Origin: DATADW01 sp963733905
GTDB lineage: Bacteria > Actinomycetota > Acidimicrobiia > Spongiisociales > DATADW01
Assembly (NCBI GenBank): GCA_963733905.1
Contig: CAVTEU010000018.1
Span: forward strand, 62,001-126,000
Reading direction: 5' to 3'
Length of the DNA stretch: 64,000 nucleotides
Part shown: in pieces, positions 1 to 8,346 of the stretch
How positions within the stretch are numbered: the first letter of the stretch is position 1
How the letters are laid out: each line of letters starts with the position of its first letter
Program-made: the position numbers and the translations under genes
Notes under the pieces: model-generated
The model's database searches: none
What the model saw: only the letters and a program-made list of their open reading frames with translations
Told to the model about the DNA's origin: nothing

Positions 1-258
1 CTTGCTGCCGCCCTGTTCGGGGTGGCCCCGCGGTTCACGCTTCTCGCCTGGGGATCACTCGTGGTGGTGTTCCTCCTCGGCCAACTGGGACCGATCCTCC
101 AGTTGGATCAATGGGTGCTCGACATCTCCCCGTTCACCCATGTGCCTCAGGTCCCCGGTGGCGAGGTGACGGCCGCCCCGCTGCTGTGGTTGGGGGCGGT
201 GGCCGCCGGGCTGACCCTGCTCGGGTTTGCCGGGTTCGCCCGCCGCGACGTCGGCTGA
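1..258 (+). CDS. C-terminal end of a membrane protein, probably an ABC-2 type exporter permease (partial)
   Basis: The gene enters from the left edge; only its last 85 codons are visible. The frame is open from base 1. Two hydrophobic stretches can be seen (about residues 17-30 and 60-78 of the visible part), separated by a loop with an SPFTHVPQVPGGE motif. That loop and the last helix resemble the C-terminus of large actinobacterial ABC-2 exporters annotated as polyketide-antibiotic exporters; this is family recollection, not proof. It converges on moaE, and the two stop codons are separated by a hairpin repeat. An alternative is any polytopic membrane protein. Confidence 0.5.
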   Translation, partial: LAAALFGVAPRFTLLAWGSLVVVFLLGQLGPILQLDQWVLDISPFTHVPQVPGGEVTAAPLLWLGAVAAGLTLLGFAGFARRDVG

Positions 259-266
259 AAACCCCC

Positions 267-314
267 GTTTGGCGTCACTAAACGCGGTAGATCCCCCTCA
301 GGTGACGCCAAAAC
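267..314. repeat. Inverted repeat between convergent genes (copy 1 of a TTTGGCGTCAC hairpin)
   Basis: Arm GTTTGGCGTCAC at 267-278 pairs with GTGACGCCAAAAC at 302-314. The element lies between the converging permease and moaE stop codons, so it probably serves as a bidirectional terminator. A second copy with the same arms and the same internal AAACGCG word lies at 22447-22495. Confidence 0.7.
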
Positions 315-323
315 TGGTTGGGG

Positions 324-758
324 TCAGGAGCCCTTCGACCAGGCGGAGCCGCCCGGCCAGTGCTCCTTCTTCCAGATCGGGGCGCGTTCCTTGAGTTGGT
401 CGATCACATACCTGGCCGCCTCGAAGGCGGCGTCGCGGTGCGGGGCGGCGACCGCCACCGCCACCGAGGCCTCGCCCAGATCGACAACGCCGACACGGTG
501 CTCGACGAGTATCGACCTGACGTCCCACTTTGCGGCGGCCTCGTCGACTATCGACTCGATGCTCCGCTCGACCTCGCCCTCGTACGCCTCGTAGTCGAGA
601 TGGGTCACGTCGGTGTGCCGTTCCGAATGGTCCCGCACCGTGCCCACGAACAAGGCGGTGGCGCCGCAATCGGGCCCGTTGGCCTCGTCGAGCAGTGCGG
701 CGACATCGATCGCCTCGGCGGTGACGCGGACCCTGGTTCGTAGAGACCGATCTTCCAT
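324..758 (-). CDS. moaE: Molybdopterin synthase catalytic subunit MoaE
   Basis: MoaE is the large subunit of molybdopterin synthase, which transfers sulfur from MoaD thiocarboxylate to precursor Z during molybdenum-cofactor synthesis in the cytosol. The 144-residue product has the family's usual length and landmarks: GATALFVGTVRDH near residue 35, YEAYEG near 55, a VEHRVGVVDLGEASV strand, and the C-terminal KERAPIWKKE segment with the conserved active-site lysines. The ATG at 758 is chosen because homology starts there and a CATAAT -10 box lies just upstream. The frame stays open further upstream but that stretch is antisense to htrA. No moaD or other Moa gene is in the window. Confidence 0.92.
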   Translation of the reverse strand: MEDRSLRTRVRVTAEAIDVAALLDEANGPDCGATALFVGTVRDHSERHTDVTHLDYEAYEGEVERSIESIVDEAAAKWDVRSILVEHRVGVVDLGEASVAVAVAAPHRDAAFEAARYVIDQLKERAPIWKKEHWPGGSAWSKGS

Positions 759-773
759 AGAATCCCCATTATG
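756..773. promoter_or_regulatory. Interleaved divergent promoters of moaE and htrA, both near-leaderless
   Basis: Plus strand: TAGAAT at 758-763 puts the htrA transcription start at about 770, one base before its ATG at 771. Minus strand: CATAAT (bases 773 to 768) puts the moaE start at about 761, three bases before its ATG at 758. The two -10 boxes sit inside each other's initial transcribed region, so the two genes probably compete. No convincing -35 boxes are seen. Confidence 0.5.
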
Positions 774-2039
774 GAGGACGATCCGCAGCACGGTCCCGAT
801 ACGGCGGCTGGACCGGAGGGAAGATCCCGTCCGCTCCCAACCGTGCGTCCGGCCGGTCCCCACCCCCCGCCCCCTCCGCTGCCCCGTTCGGACGTCCCGA
901 CGCTCGAATCCAAGGACGGGGCGCGTCCCTCTGCCTTCCGCACCGGGGTGGCTGCCTTTCTCGGTGTCGCCATCGGCGCCCTGGTCACCTTTGCCGCCCT
1001 CGCCGTTTCCGGCCGGCTCGACCAGGGGTTGACATCGGCGGCGAGCAGTCAGTTGGCGACGACTGTGACAAACGCACCGTCGCGCACCGTGACCATCACC
1101 CCGCGCGAGAACGTCGGGCGGGTCAGCGCCGTCGCCGCCAAGGCGCTCCCATCGATCGTGACCGTTCTCGTTGCCGCCGAGGATCGTCAAGTGGGGGACC
1201 TGCCGCTGGGCAGCGGTTCGGGGATCGTCCTCGACCGGAAGGGGCATGTGGTCACCAATCACCACGTGATCGATGGTGCCTCGTCGATCAGGCTGGTCTT
1301 CAGCAACGGCCGGACCTACCGGGCGGAGTTGGTCGGATCCGACGCACTCACCGATCTCGCCGTGCTGAGCACAGAGGCCAGCGACGTGGTCCCCATCGAG
1401 CGCGCCTCAGAAAAGGACCTGAAGGTCGGCGACATTGCGGTCGCGGTGGGTAACCCACTCGGCCTCGACGGACCGCCGTCGGTGACGTCGGGGATCGTCT
1501 CGGCGCTCAACCGGACTCTCGAGGTCGAGCCCGGCGAGAACCTCTATGGGCTCATCCAGACCGACGCCCCGATAACCCGCGGGTCGAGCGGTGGAGCGCT
1601 GCTCAACGGCCAAGGTGCGTTGATCGGTGTGACAACCGCCATCGGTGTCACCGACGTCGGCGCCGAGGGACTGGGGTTCGCCGTCCCCGTCTCCTCGGTC
1701 CTCAGCATCGCCGACGAGCTCATCGCCCAAGGGTCGATCGAGCACGCCTATCTGGGAATCCAGGGCCAGACCGAGTTCGTTCCCGAAGAGGACGGGGCCG
1801 AGGTGCCATCGGGGGCACGGGTCGCTCAGCTCGAGCAGAACTCGGCGCTGGCGGCGGGGGGCGGACAGGTGGACGACGTCATCGTGACCCTCGGCGGCTC
1901 ACCGGTTACCAGCATCGACAACCTCGTCTGGATGCTCCGCAGCTACCGGGCGGGGGAGAGCGTCGAGGTGGGCCTGTTGCGAGACGGCCGCCCGGTTCAG
2001 ATCGAGGTGACACTCGATCGGAACCCAGCAAGCGGTTGA
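771..2039 (+). CDS. HtrA/DegP-like membrane-anchored serine protease with PDZ domain
   Basis: This is a trypsin-like envelope-stress protease of 422 residues. The N-terminus is a proline-rich cytoplasmic tail, followed by one transmembrane helix (about residues 59-80), then the protease domain (about 110-310) with the catalytic triad visible as H165 (TNHHVIDG), D195 (LTDLAVL) and S273 (RGSSGGAL), and a single C-terminal PDZ domain (about 320-415). The active site should face the cell exterior. The ATG at 771 is supported by a TAGAAT box ending 7 bases upstream. An F420-associated metalloprotease follows after one base, so the two are probably co-transcribed. In mycobacteria an htrA gene sits with sigE/rseA/tat genes; here a sigma/anti-sigma/tatA block lies 3 kb away. 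Confidence 0.93.
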   Translation: MEDDPQHGPDTAAGPEGRSRPLPTVRPAGPHPPPPPLPRSDVPTLESKDGARPSAFRTGVAAFLGVAIGALVTFAALAVSGRLDQGLTSAASSQLATTVTNAPSRTVTITPRENVGRVSAVAAKALPSIVTVLVAAEDRQVGDLPLGSGSGIVLDRKGHVVTNHHVIDGASSIRLVFSNGRTYRAELVGSDALTDLAVLSTEASDVVPIERASEKDLKVGDIAVAVGNPLGLDGPPSVTSGIVSALNRTLEVEPGENLYGLIQTDAPITRGSSGGALLNGQGALIGVTTAIGVTDVGAEGLGFAVPVSSVLSIADELIAQGSIEHAYLGIQGQTEFVPEEDGAEVPSGARVAQLEQNSALAAGGGQVDDVIVTLGGSPVTSIDNLVWMLRSYRAGESVEVGLLRDGRPVQIEVTLDRNPASG

Positions 2040-2040
2040 T

Positions 2041-3135
2041 GTGGCCGACGACCTCTTCTCCCAGATGCTGGAGATGTTCAACCAGCCGGGGCCGGTGAAC
2101 TGGAAGCTGGCAGGCGAGGTGACCAAGCAGCTCAGCGGGGAGCCCGAGCCGGTCGATCCGTGGCTGGCCGAGGAGTACCGCGAGCTGACCCGGCTCGCCC
2201 AACTCAAGGTCGGCGAGGGAACCGATCTCCCACTCGGGGATGCCCTCGATGCCGACCCGGTGGACCGGGTCACATGGGCACGGCAAAACCTCCAATCGTT
2301 TCGCTACCTGGTCGAGCCTCTGGCGGACAAACTGGGGGGTTCGCTGACGAGTGGGCCGCTCGAGGCGTTGCTCAAGCCGCTTGGCCCTGCCCTGCTCGGC
2401 ATGCAGATGGGGGCCATGGTCGGCTTCCTCAGCCACCGGGCGTTTGGGCAGTTCGACGTCGGGCTCCCCACCGCCCAACGGTCCGCCCTATTCATGGTCG
2501 TGCCCAACATCGAGGGCTTCATCCGCGACGAGGCCCTCGACCCCCGGCAGGTGCGGCTGTGGGTGGCGCTCCACGAGGTGGTCCATCAATCCGAGTTCGC
2601 CGTGCCGTGGGTGATGCCTCACTTCCTCGATCTGATCGAGCGTTTCCTCGACGGTCTCCAGGTCGATCAATCCGGGCTGATGCAGCGGTTCGAGGCGATG
2701 CGCGACCCCGAGGAGTTGCAGCGCATCCTCGAGGATCCGTCCGGATTGACCGGGCTGGTGTCCACCCCCGAGCAGCTACCCACCCTGGAGGCGATCCAGG
2801 CATTCATGGCGACCATCGAGGGCTACGCCGAGTTCGTCGTCGGCAGGATCGGCACCGAACTGCTCCCCGACCTGGAGGCGATCAGAGACGCCATGGGACG
2901 GCGGCGGGCTGAGCCGACCGAGGACGGGGCCATGCTCGACCGTGTGATCGGTCTCGAGATGAACCGGGACCAGTACCTGATCGGCGTCAGGTTCTGCGAC
3001 GAGGTGACCAAGCGGTGGGGCGATCAGGCATTGGCCGCCATATGGGAGCAGCCGGAGAATCTGCCCACCCTCGCCGAACTGGAGGATCCGGTCGCCTGGA
3101 CGGCGAGGGTTCTGCTCGACGACCTGTTCGCTTAG
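2041..3135 (+). CDS. Zinc-dependent metalloprotease, DUF2342 / F420-biosynthesis-associated family
   Basis: The 364-residue soluble protein belongs to an actinobacterial family annotated as putative hydrolase or coenzyme F420 biosynthesis-associated protein. The zinc motif HEVVH is at residues 178-182, inside the family-typical context WVALHEVVHQSEF. The N-terminus (DDLFSQMLEMF) and GAMVGFLSHRAFGQFDVGLP near 120-140 are also family landmarks. Start: GTG at 2041, one base after the htrA stop; an ATG at 2039 is out of frame. Its real substrate is unknown, and the F420 link in the family name rests on phylogenetic co-occurrence rather than biochemistry. Confidence 0.85.
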   Translation: MADDLFSQMLEMFNQPGPVNWKLAGEVTKQLSGEPEPVDPWLAEEYRELTRLAQLKVGEGTDLPLGDALDADPVDRVTWARQNLQSFRYLVEPLADKLGGSLTSGPLEALLKPLGPALLGMQMGAMVGFLSHRAFGQFDVGLPTAQRSALFMVVPNIEGFIRDEALDPRQVRLWVALHEVVHQSEFAVPWVMPHFLDLIERFLDGLQVDQSGLMQRFEAMRDPEELQRILEDPSGLTGLVSTPEQLPTLEAIQAFMATIEGYAEFVVGRIGTELLPDLEAIRDAMGRRRAEPTEDGAMLDRVIGLEMNRDQYLIGVRFCDEVTKRWGDQALAAIWEQPENLPTLAELEDPVAWTARVLLDDLFA

Positions 3136-3151
3136 GCTCGCTTCGCTCGCA

Positions 3152-3179
3152 GTACTTAGTACTTAGTACTTAGTACTTA
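3152..3179. repeat. Tandem 7-bp repeat (GTACTTA x4)
   Basis: Four perfect head-to-tail copies of GTACTTA fill the gap between the convergent metalloprotease and WYL regulator genes. The AT-rich unit stands out from the GC-rich surroundings. Confidence 0.85.
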
Positions 3180-3186
3180 GAAGAGC

Positions 3187-4134
3187 TCAGCCGGATGCGG
3201 CGAGATGGGTGGCCAGCCGCGCGACCGAGTGGCGGAGGTCATCAGGTTCGATCACCTTGAACCCACAAGGCAGCGAGGCGAGGTAGCGGGCGATCCAGTC
3301 GAGGTCGTCGGCTCCGATGCGCAGCACGGTCTCGCCATTCGTCTGCTCGACGATCCCGATGGTGGGGGCGACCATGCGGCGTGCATCCTCCACCGTGAGA
3401 TCGAGTGCGACCTTTGCCTGCCATGTGTATGCCGACACCGCCAATCCCTCGGCGACGAACTCGGCGGCATCGGGGGGATCCTGGTGGATGAACCGCATCC
3501 CGGTCCGGGCGACGTCGCTCATCCGATCCACCCGGAAGGTGCGCCATGCGTCCCGATCGCGATCCCTCGCCACCAGGTACCAGCGCCGCCCGGCGCGCAC
3601 GATCTGAAACGGCTCGACGTGCCTCTCGGTTGTGTTGGATGCCGAGTCGACGTAGCGGAACCTGACCCGCTCGGGCCCACGGGTTGCTTGTGCCAGCGTC
3701 ACCAGCACCGAGGTGTCGAGAGGCTCGCCCGACGGTCCAGCCCTCCCCAGTCGGACCGTCGCCGCCTCGAGAGCGGCAACCCGCTCCCGCAACCGGCCCG
3801 GCAACACCTGATCGATCTTGCTCAGAGCCGCCAGTGCGGCGTCTTCGAAACCAGGCACGCTCCCGCCGGCGGCGGCGCGCAGCCCGAGCGCCACCGCCAC
3901 CGCCTCGTCATCGTCCAACAGAAGCGGCGGCAGCGCCCCTCCCGGGGCCAGTTCGTAGCCACCGAATCGGCCGGAAACGGCCTCCACCGGGTAGCCGAGT
4001 TCTCTGAGCCGGGTGACATCGCGACGCAGCGTGCGCGTGGTCACCCCCAAACGCTCGGCGAGCTCCGGACCGGGCCAGCTAGGGCGGGCCTGCAGCAGCG
4101 AGAGCAGCTTGAGGAGGCGCGCTGAGGTGTTCAC
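3187..4134 (-). CDS. WYL-domain transcriptional regulator with N-terminal HTH
   Basis: The protein has an N-terminal winged HTH of the HTH_11/DeoR type (LLKLLSLLQARPSWPGPELA, then VTTRTLRRDVTRLRELGYPVEA at about 25-50), a linker, and a C-terminal WYL domain (about 140-230; FQIVRAGRRWYLVARDRDR). WYL domains bind nucleic acid or nucleotide ligands and often control DNA-damage or defence genes; no target is evident here. I choose the GTG at 4134, where homologues begin (VNTSARLLKLL); an in-frame ATG at 4176 would add 14 residues without homology. It is transcribed toward the metalloprotease and away from a small ORF at 4223. Confidence 0.85.
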   Translation of the reverse strand: MNTSARLLKLLSLLQARPSWPGPELAERLGVTTRTLRRDVTRLRELGYPVEAVSGRFGGYELAPGGALPPLLLDDDEAVAVALGLRAAAGGSVPGFEDAALAALSKIDQVLPGRLRERVAALEAATVRLGRAGPSGEPLDTSVLVTLAQATRGPERVRFRYVDSASNTTERHVEPFQIVRAGRRWYLVARDRDRDAWRTFRVDRMSDVARTGMRFIHQDPPDAAEFVAEGLAVSAYTWQAKVALDLTVEDARRMVAPTIGIVEQTNGETVLRIGADDLDWIARYLASLPCGFKVIEPDDLRHSVARLATHLAASG

Positions 4135-4222
4135 TGCCTGGCATTTTGCCACACTGAGGACCGGAACTGTCCGCATAGTTGTGTAGTTTCACGGCTGTAA
4201 CTCTCACCACTTCGGGGGGATC

Positions 4223-4432
4223 ATGTACAGCCATCCACACGCTCTTTTGGACATCGCTCGCAGGTTGCAACAGGAACTCCTCGAGGACGCTGAGCGGGCG
4301 CGAACCAGGAGGCAGCTTCGCCGTGGCGTCGTGTCGGACACGACGGTGGTAGTCGGGTCAGTCCCCCGGTTGCGGTTGGTTACCGACCTGCCGGAAGAGA
4401 CGCCAGGCCCCGAGCAGCGCCGAGCTTCGTGA
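4223..4432 (+). CDS. Small uncharacterised protein (69 aa)
   Basis: A short charged protein, MYSHPHALLDIARRLQQELL followed by an Arg-rich middle, preceded by a GGGGGGA ribosome-binding stretch 3 bases before the ATG. Small actinobacterial proteins of the type M-x-HP-x(3-5)-LA-R are common in mycobacteria and relatives, which is why I keep it; no function is known. It lies divergently from the WYL regulator and ends two bases before the converging RseB-like gene. It could be spurious. Confidence 0.4.
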   Translation: MYSHPHALLDIARRLQQELLEDAERARTRRQLRRGVVSDTTVVVGSVPRLRLVTDLPEETPGPEQRRAS

Positions 4433-4434
4433 CC

Positions 4435-5386
4435 TCAACCGCCGAAGAGGTTGTCCCAGAATGACTGGAGCAATCCGCCCGATGCGGGCTGCGGCAGATC
4501 TGTCAGCACCTCGGCTTGCAGATCGAGCGGCAGATCGCCCACCAGGGCGTAGCCGCCCACGGGGGACTCCCAGACGAGCACAACCCGGCCCGGCTCGAAA
4601 GCACGCTGGTACTCGGCGTCGCCCACCTGGGAGGTAGGGCGGTCGGCCAACTCGGCCACCGCCAAGGGGCGGTCGGAGGCGAGCAGGCTGAAGGTGAAGA
4701 CTCCGTCGGAGTAGTAGCCCACCACGCTCTCCTCCGGCCCCCGATAGACATCGGTGCGGCGGAACCCGGCCAGCTCGTCGGGGAGCACCTCGGTGTCGAC
4801 CTCATCTGCTGGGACCGCCTCGTCCATTTCGATGGTTCCCTCACCGGCCTGTGGCACGTAGGGGGCGCCGGCAGAGAAACTGATGTAGCGGGTCTCGCAG
4901 TAGGTGGTTCCGTCGTCGTTGCGCGACTCGACGCGCAGCGCGGCGCCGGTCGACAGGTCGAAGGCGTAAACCATGCGGACCAGATCGCCCTCGTGGATCT
5001 CGATGACCTCGACGGTGCGGCCCAACTCGACGCTCTGGCCGGCGACCACTACCTGGTACCGATCGTCGCGCTGCGCCGGGCTGGCTGTGGGCACCACGAC
5101 CGCTGTGGTGGCACCACCGGTGGCGTGGCTCGAAACCTCACGCCCATCCACGACCACGGTCATCGACGGGCCCCGCACCTCCAATCTGCCGTTGGCTTGG
5201 ACCACGGTCACCACTTGGCTGAGCTCTTCATCGGGCGTGACGCACCTGATCTCCTGGTCGCCGCTGAACTCGGCCTGCGAGCTCCGACCGAGTCGGTCAT
5301 CCAACTCGTCGGCCAGCGCCGTCCCGGGCACCGACGACGACCACCAGGCACCCGACGAGGGCCCCGAGCAGACGTCTCAGCTTCAT
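4435..5386 (-). CDS. RseB/MucB-like sigma-factor regulatory protein, exported (one frameshift)
   Basis: Mature domain: about 290 residues resembling periplasmic RseB/MucB sensors, which bind lipoprotein-like signals and modulate release of an anti-sigma factor. The natural start is probably ATG 5386: MKLRRLLGALVGCLVVVVGA is a clear signal peptide, but one missing or extra base near 5328 moves the rest to the frame opening at 5331 (TALADELDDRLGRSSQ). C-terminal landmarks are a LAGFRRTDVYRG motif near 4760 and a DPLLQSFWDNLF-type amphipathic tail. It is third in the sigma/anti-sigma/RseB cluster, which strongly supports the role although sequence similarity is only suggestive. Confidence 0.62.
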
Positions 5387-5788
5387 CCCTGCCCCCGCGG
5401 TGGTGGTCACCAATTTGACCGCAACCACCCCCGGATCGGCGGCAGAGCGGGCGGCGTACCTTCCGGTGAGATCGCTGACCGTGAGCGGCACCGGCCGATC
5501 GGCGCCGAGAACACCGGCGACACCCAGGACTGCAGCAAGGGCAGCAGCGGCCGCGGTGGTGACGATCAGCCGGCGTCTGCGCCGGAGCGGGACCACCACC
5601 CGGCCGACCACATCGGTTGGCAGCTCCAACCACGGCAGACCGCGCACCGCCGAGCGGGCTCGATGAAGGTCATCGACTTCGACCCGGCATTCATCGCAGC
5701 CCGCCAGGTGGGCTTCGACGGCGGCAGCCTCATCGGACGTCGTCTCGCCGTCGAGCCAGGCAGACAGCAACTCGCCCGGATGGGTCAT
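5297..5788 (-). CDS. Zinc-finger anti-sigma factor (ZAS/RsrA-type), membrane-bound
   Basis: The N-terminus carries the ZAS signature H27-x3-C31-x2-C34 (AHLAGCDEC), followed by a basic segment and one transmembrane helix (IVTTAAAAALAAVLGVAGVLG, about residues 76-96) and a short extracytoplasmic tail. It should hold the adjacent ECF sigma factor at the membrane. The ATG at 5788 overlaps the sigma stop codon by ATGA. The frame reads on to 5297, but bases 5386-5328 encode the signal peptide of the next gene, so the true stop is probably the TGA overlapping that ATG (about 5385), reached after a small frameshift. Confidence 0.8.
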   Translation of the reverse strand: MTHPGELLSAWLDGETTSDEAAAVEAHLAGCDECRVEVDDLHRARSAVRGLPWLELPTDVVGRVVVPLRRRRRLIVTTAAAAALAAVLGVAGVLGADRPVPLTVSDLTGRYAARSAADPGVVAVKLVTTTAGAGMKLRRLLGALVGCLVVVVGARDGAGRRVG

Positions 5789-6336
5789 GCGATCAGATCC
5801 CTCAACATGCGGCGCCCGCGGTGGATTCGGCTGCGAACGGTCCCGATCGGGACCGACGTGGCGCTGGCGATCTCCTCGTAGCTGAGACCCACCAGGTCAC
5901 AGAGGACCACCGCCTCCCGAAAGTCGTATGGCAGTGCGAGCAGCGCCTGCTGGATGTCTTCACCGAGCCTGACGGAAGCGAGCACGTCCTCGGGGGCCGG
6001 GGATGTGAGGAGGTCGGTGCGATCGACGTCGTCCGGCAGGGGTGCGGTTGGGCGACGGCGCCGGCGGCGCACCTCGTCGAGGAAGGCGTTTCGGGTGATA
6101 CGCCAGAGCCATCCGTCGAACGAACCGGGTCGGAAATCACGCAACCCGCGGGCGACGCGGATGAGAACTTCTTGGGAGAGATCGGCCGCGTCGTCACGGT
6201 TACCGGTGAGCCGGTAGGCGAAGTTGTAGATCTTCCGCCCATGGGTGCGAGCCACCTCTTCCCAGTCGTGCGGCGCCAAACCTTCCACGCCGTCACTCAC
6301 CGAACGTGACCGGGAAGAGAGAAGTTCCGGCGACAC
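5785..6336 (-). CDS. ECF-type RNA polymerase sigma factor (SigE-like)
   Basis: A 183-residue group 4 sigma factor. Region 2 spans about 30-95 (YNFAYRLTGNRDDAADLSQEV, then the -10 recognition helix FDGWLWRITRNAFLDEVRRR), region 4 spans about 125-180 (LPYDFREAVVLCDLVGLSYEEIA and the HTH VPIGTVRSRIHRGRRML). Downstream, the zinc anti-sigma and RseB-like genes follow with 4-base overlap, and tatA is immediately upstream. This is the envelope-stress arrangement sigma/anti-sigma/sensor; HtrA at 771-2039 is a plausible regulon member by analogy with mycobacterial sigE-rseA-htrA-tatB. Confidence 0.92.
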   Translation of the reverse strand: MSPELLSSRSRSVSDGVEGLAPHDWEEVARTHGRKIYNFAYRLTGNRDDAADLSQEVLIRVARGLRDFRPGSFDGWLWRITRNAFLDEVRRRRRRPTAPLPDDVDRTDLLTSPAPEDVLASVRLGEDIQQALLALPYDFREAVVLCDLVGLSYEEIASATSVPIGTVRSRIHRGRRMLRDLIA

Positions 6337-6602
6337 CTGGCCACCGGGGTGCGGGACAATCGTCCCGCATCACGACTTTCAGTCGATCTTCTTCTCGGGA
6401 ACGATCTTCTCTCGTCTCGGGGACGATCGTCGTCTCGGGCTCGGCGGCGGTGGTGCTCCTCGGTCGAGCCCTCGTCGACTCCCTTGCGGAATTCCTTGGC
6501 CGATGCGCCGAGGGATCGCGCCAGATCGGGCAGCTTCCTCGCCCCGAAGAGCAGCAAGATGATGACGAGGATGATCACTAGCTCCCATCCACTGAATCTC
6601 AT
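6297..6602 (-). CDS. tatA: Sec-independent translocase protein TatA/TatE family
   Basis: The N-terminus is a short hydrophobic helix followed by the TatA hinge and amphipathic helix: WELVIILVIILLLFGARKLP, then DLARSLGASAKEFRKG (residues 6-42). TatA oligomers form the pore for export of folded proteins. The ATG at 6602 overlaps the LLM oxidoreductase stop (ATGA). As read, the frame runs 40 bases into the sigma gene; a one-base shift near 6400 would end it at about 6379, so the Arg-rich tail after residue 55 is doubtful. No TatC or TatB is in the window. Confidence 0.8.
   Translation of the reverse strand: MRFSGWELVIILVIILLLFGARKLPDLARSLGASAKEFRKGVDEGSTEEHHRRRARDDDRPRDERRSFPRRRSTESRDAGRLSRTPVARCRRNFSLPGHVR
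6351..6368 (-). terminator. Hairpin between tatA and the ECF sigma gene
   Basis: Stem GCGGGAC (6351-6357) with GTCCCGC (6362-6368), loop of 4. It has no T-run, so it may attenuate or simply be a processing hairpin rather than a full terminator. Confidence 0.3.
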
Positions 6603-7410
6603 CGCCGGCTCCTTTCACCACCAGCGTAGCCGCCATCGGTGATTGAGAGGCCCAGCACCTCTTTGGCCCAGATCTCGGCAGCGGATTCGCCCTCCCATCC
6701 AAAGGGCCGTGGTGCGAACGAGAGCACCAGATCGGTGACTCCCGACCCCGGCCATGTCCGCCACCCATTGCCGCGCCTCGTCGACCGTCCAATGCTCGGG
6801 CATCCTCAGCGGATTCGGCTCCGACGATCGCCGTCGCCCCAACCGCCACTCCGATCGAGCGGGGATCCCTCCCCTGGGCATCGCATTCCTCTTCGAGTCG
6901 TTGCACCGCTTGGACGACCCGGTCGGCCCCATGGTTCCAGCCGAGGAACCACCCGGCAGCCGAGCTTGCAGCTATCGCCGGGCCCTCGCCGACCACCCAG
7001 AGAGGCACCGGCCCGGCCGGTGCCGGGAGGTTGGGCGGTCCTCTGCCGTCGAGGGTGGCTCGTATCTCGTCGATGCCGGAGCCTTCGAACAGCCCGAGAG
7101 CCAACCGACCGCCGCACATCCGGTCGGTGCCCGAGGCAGCCTTGGCCGCCACGGCGGGCATCCGGGCGTCCGGGTCGAGCAGCGCCACTAGCCCGATACG
7201 AGAGGTGACGACTCCAATGGCGCTGCAGGTTGCCAGGGCGTCCCGCGCCGGGGCGGGGTCGCTCTCCCGTTCGGAGAGCCACAGCGAGTCGAACCCGAGC
7301 CCCTCGAGGCCCGCTGCGATCTCCGGCAGCGTTGAGCGTGCCTCGAGCCAGCCGGTGGGAAGTGCGACGCCGTGACGAACCCCTGCCGGTCTCATCCCGG
7401 CAGCGTTCAT
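6599..7410 (-). CDS. LLM-class (F420/flavin-dependent) oxidoreductase (one frameshift)
   Basis: A luciferase-like TIM-barrel oxidoreductase of about 270 residues. Visible landmarks: GVALPTGWLEARSTLPEIAA at the N-terminus, LGFDSLWLSER near residue 37, SRIGLVALLDPDARMPAVAAKAA near 70-90 and PLWVVGEGPAIAASS near 150. In actinobacteria many such proteins use coenzyme F420; the cofactor cannot be told from sequence here. The frame breaks near 6775; the remainder (GVTDLVLSFAPRPFGWEGE, then AAEIWAKEVLGLS) continues in another frame to a TGA at 6599 that overlaps the tatA ATG. The ATG at 7410 likewise overlaps the upstream stop. Confidence 0.68.
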
Positions 7411-8346
7411 TCCACCGCCATGGCATCGATGAATTTCTGCAGCCGCTCCCTGGTGATGAATCGCACCCGCGGCTCGCGGCGCTCGATTTGATGGACCCCG
7501 AACGGCCCGTAGCGGTCGCTGACGAAGACGCCGCGATCGGCGCCCGACGAGGCGAACTCGATCATGAAGCTGCGCAGTCTCTCTTCTTCGACCTCGGGGT
7601 AGCCGCCGGGCTCGTATCGGTCCTCCCTGACCAGAGTGCGCTGCCCGGCCTTGCTGGCGAAGCTCACCGAGTCGTCGATGCCGGGGGCGATCTGGTAGCC
7701 GAAGAGCGAGAGCGTCCCTCTCACCAACTCGCCGGCGCTCATCGTCTCCGGGTCGATCCCCTGCGCCCTCAGTCCGACGTCGACCGCCTTGGGCAGCCGG
7801 ACCTCGTCGGTGAGCGGGCGCCAGGTCGTCGCCGCGCGACCTGTCGGCCAGCGCAGGCACCGGCTCTGGCTCGCCTGTGGCGAACTCTTGCTCGATGGGG
7901 TCGAACCCGATCGAGCCGAAGTGGAGGGCGGAGCGACCGAGCACTGGCGGCGGCAGCTCCCCTGGCGTTACCAGGCTGAGCCGGCCCACCTCGCGGGTGT
8001 CACCATCGGACCCGGCGAGAGCGACCACGGTGGTCACCTGGTCGATGGGGAGGCTGTGGCGCTTCTCGCGCACCACCTCGACCGCTTCATCCAGAAGAAG
8101 GTCGGCGAGCACCGGATCGACCTCGCCCTCGGGAAGCGGTACATCGAAGCTCACCATGGCGGCGTCGCCCTGGACGTGAAAGGCGGCGATGCGGGGCCGG
8201 GGAGCGGTGAAATCGACGGTGTCACCGGTGACCGGCCCGGTGCGACCCATCGCCTGGGACTGGGCGCTGCGGCGTCTGCCCATGAACACCGCCGCAATCA
8301 CCAAAACCGCGGCCACGACCAACAATGCAATCCCGATCTCGGTCAA
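7407..8346 (-). CDS. Uncharacterised membrane-anchored protein (one frameshift)
   Basis: I do not recognise this protein. It starts with TTG at 8346 preceded by a GAGGAG ribosome-binding site, has one N-terminal transmembrane helix (IGIALLVVAAVLVIAAVFMG), then about 280 soluble residues. The middle contains HVQGDAAMVSFDVPLPEGEV and VVREKRHSLPIDQV; the C-terminus contains ASSGADRGVFVSDRYGPFGV. The frame breaks near 7830, where ALADRS must join TWRPLTDEVRLPKAV. Its stop overlaps the LLM oxidoreductase ATG, so it heads the operon that runs on through tatA. Topology suggests a cytoplasmic or extracytoplasmic domain on a single anchor; function unknown. Confidence 0.55.
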
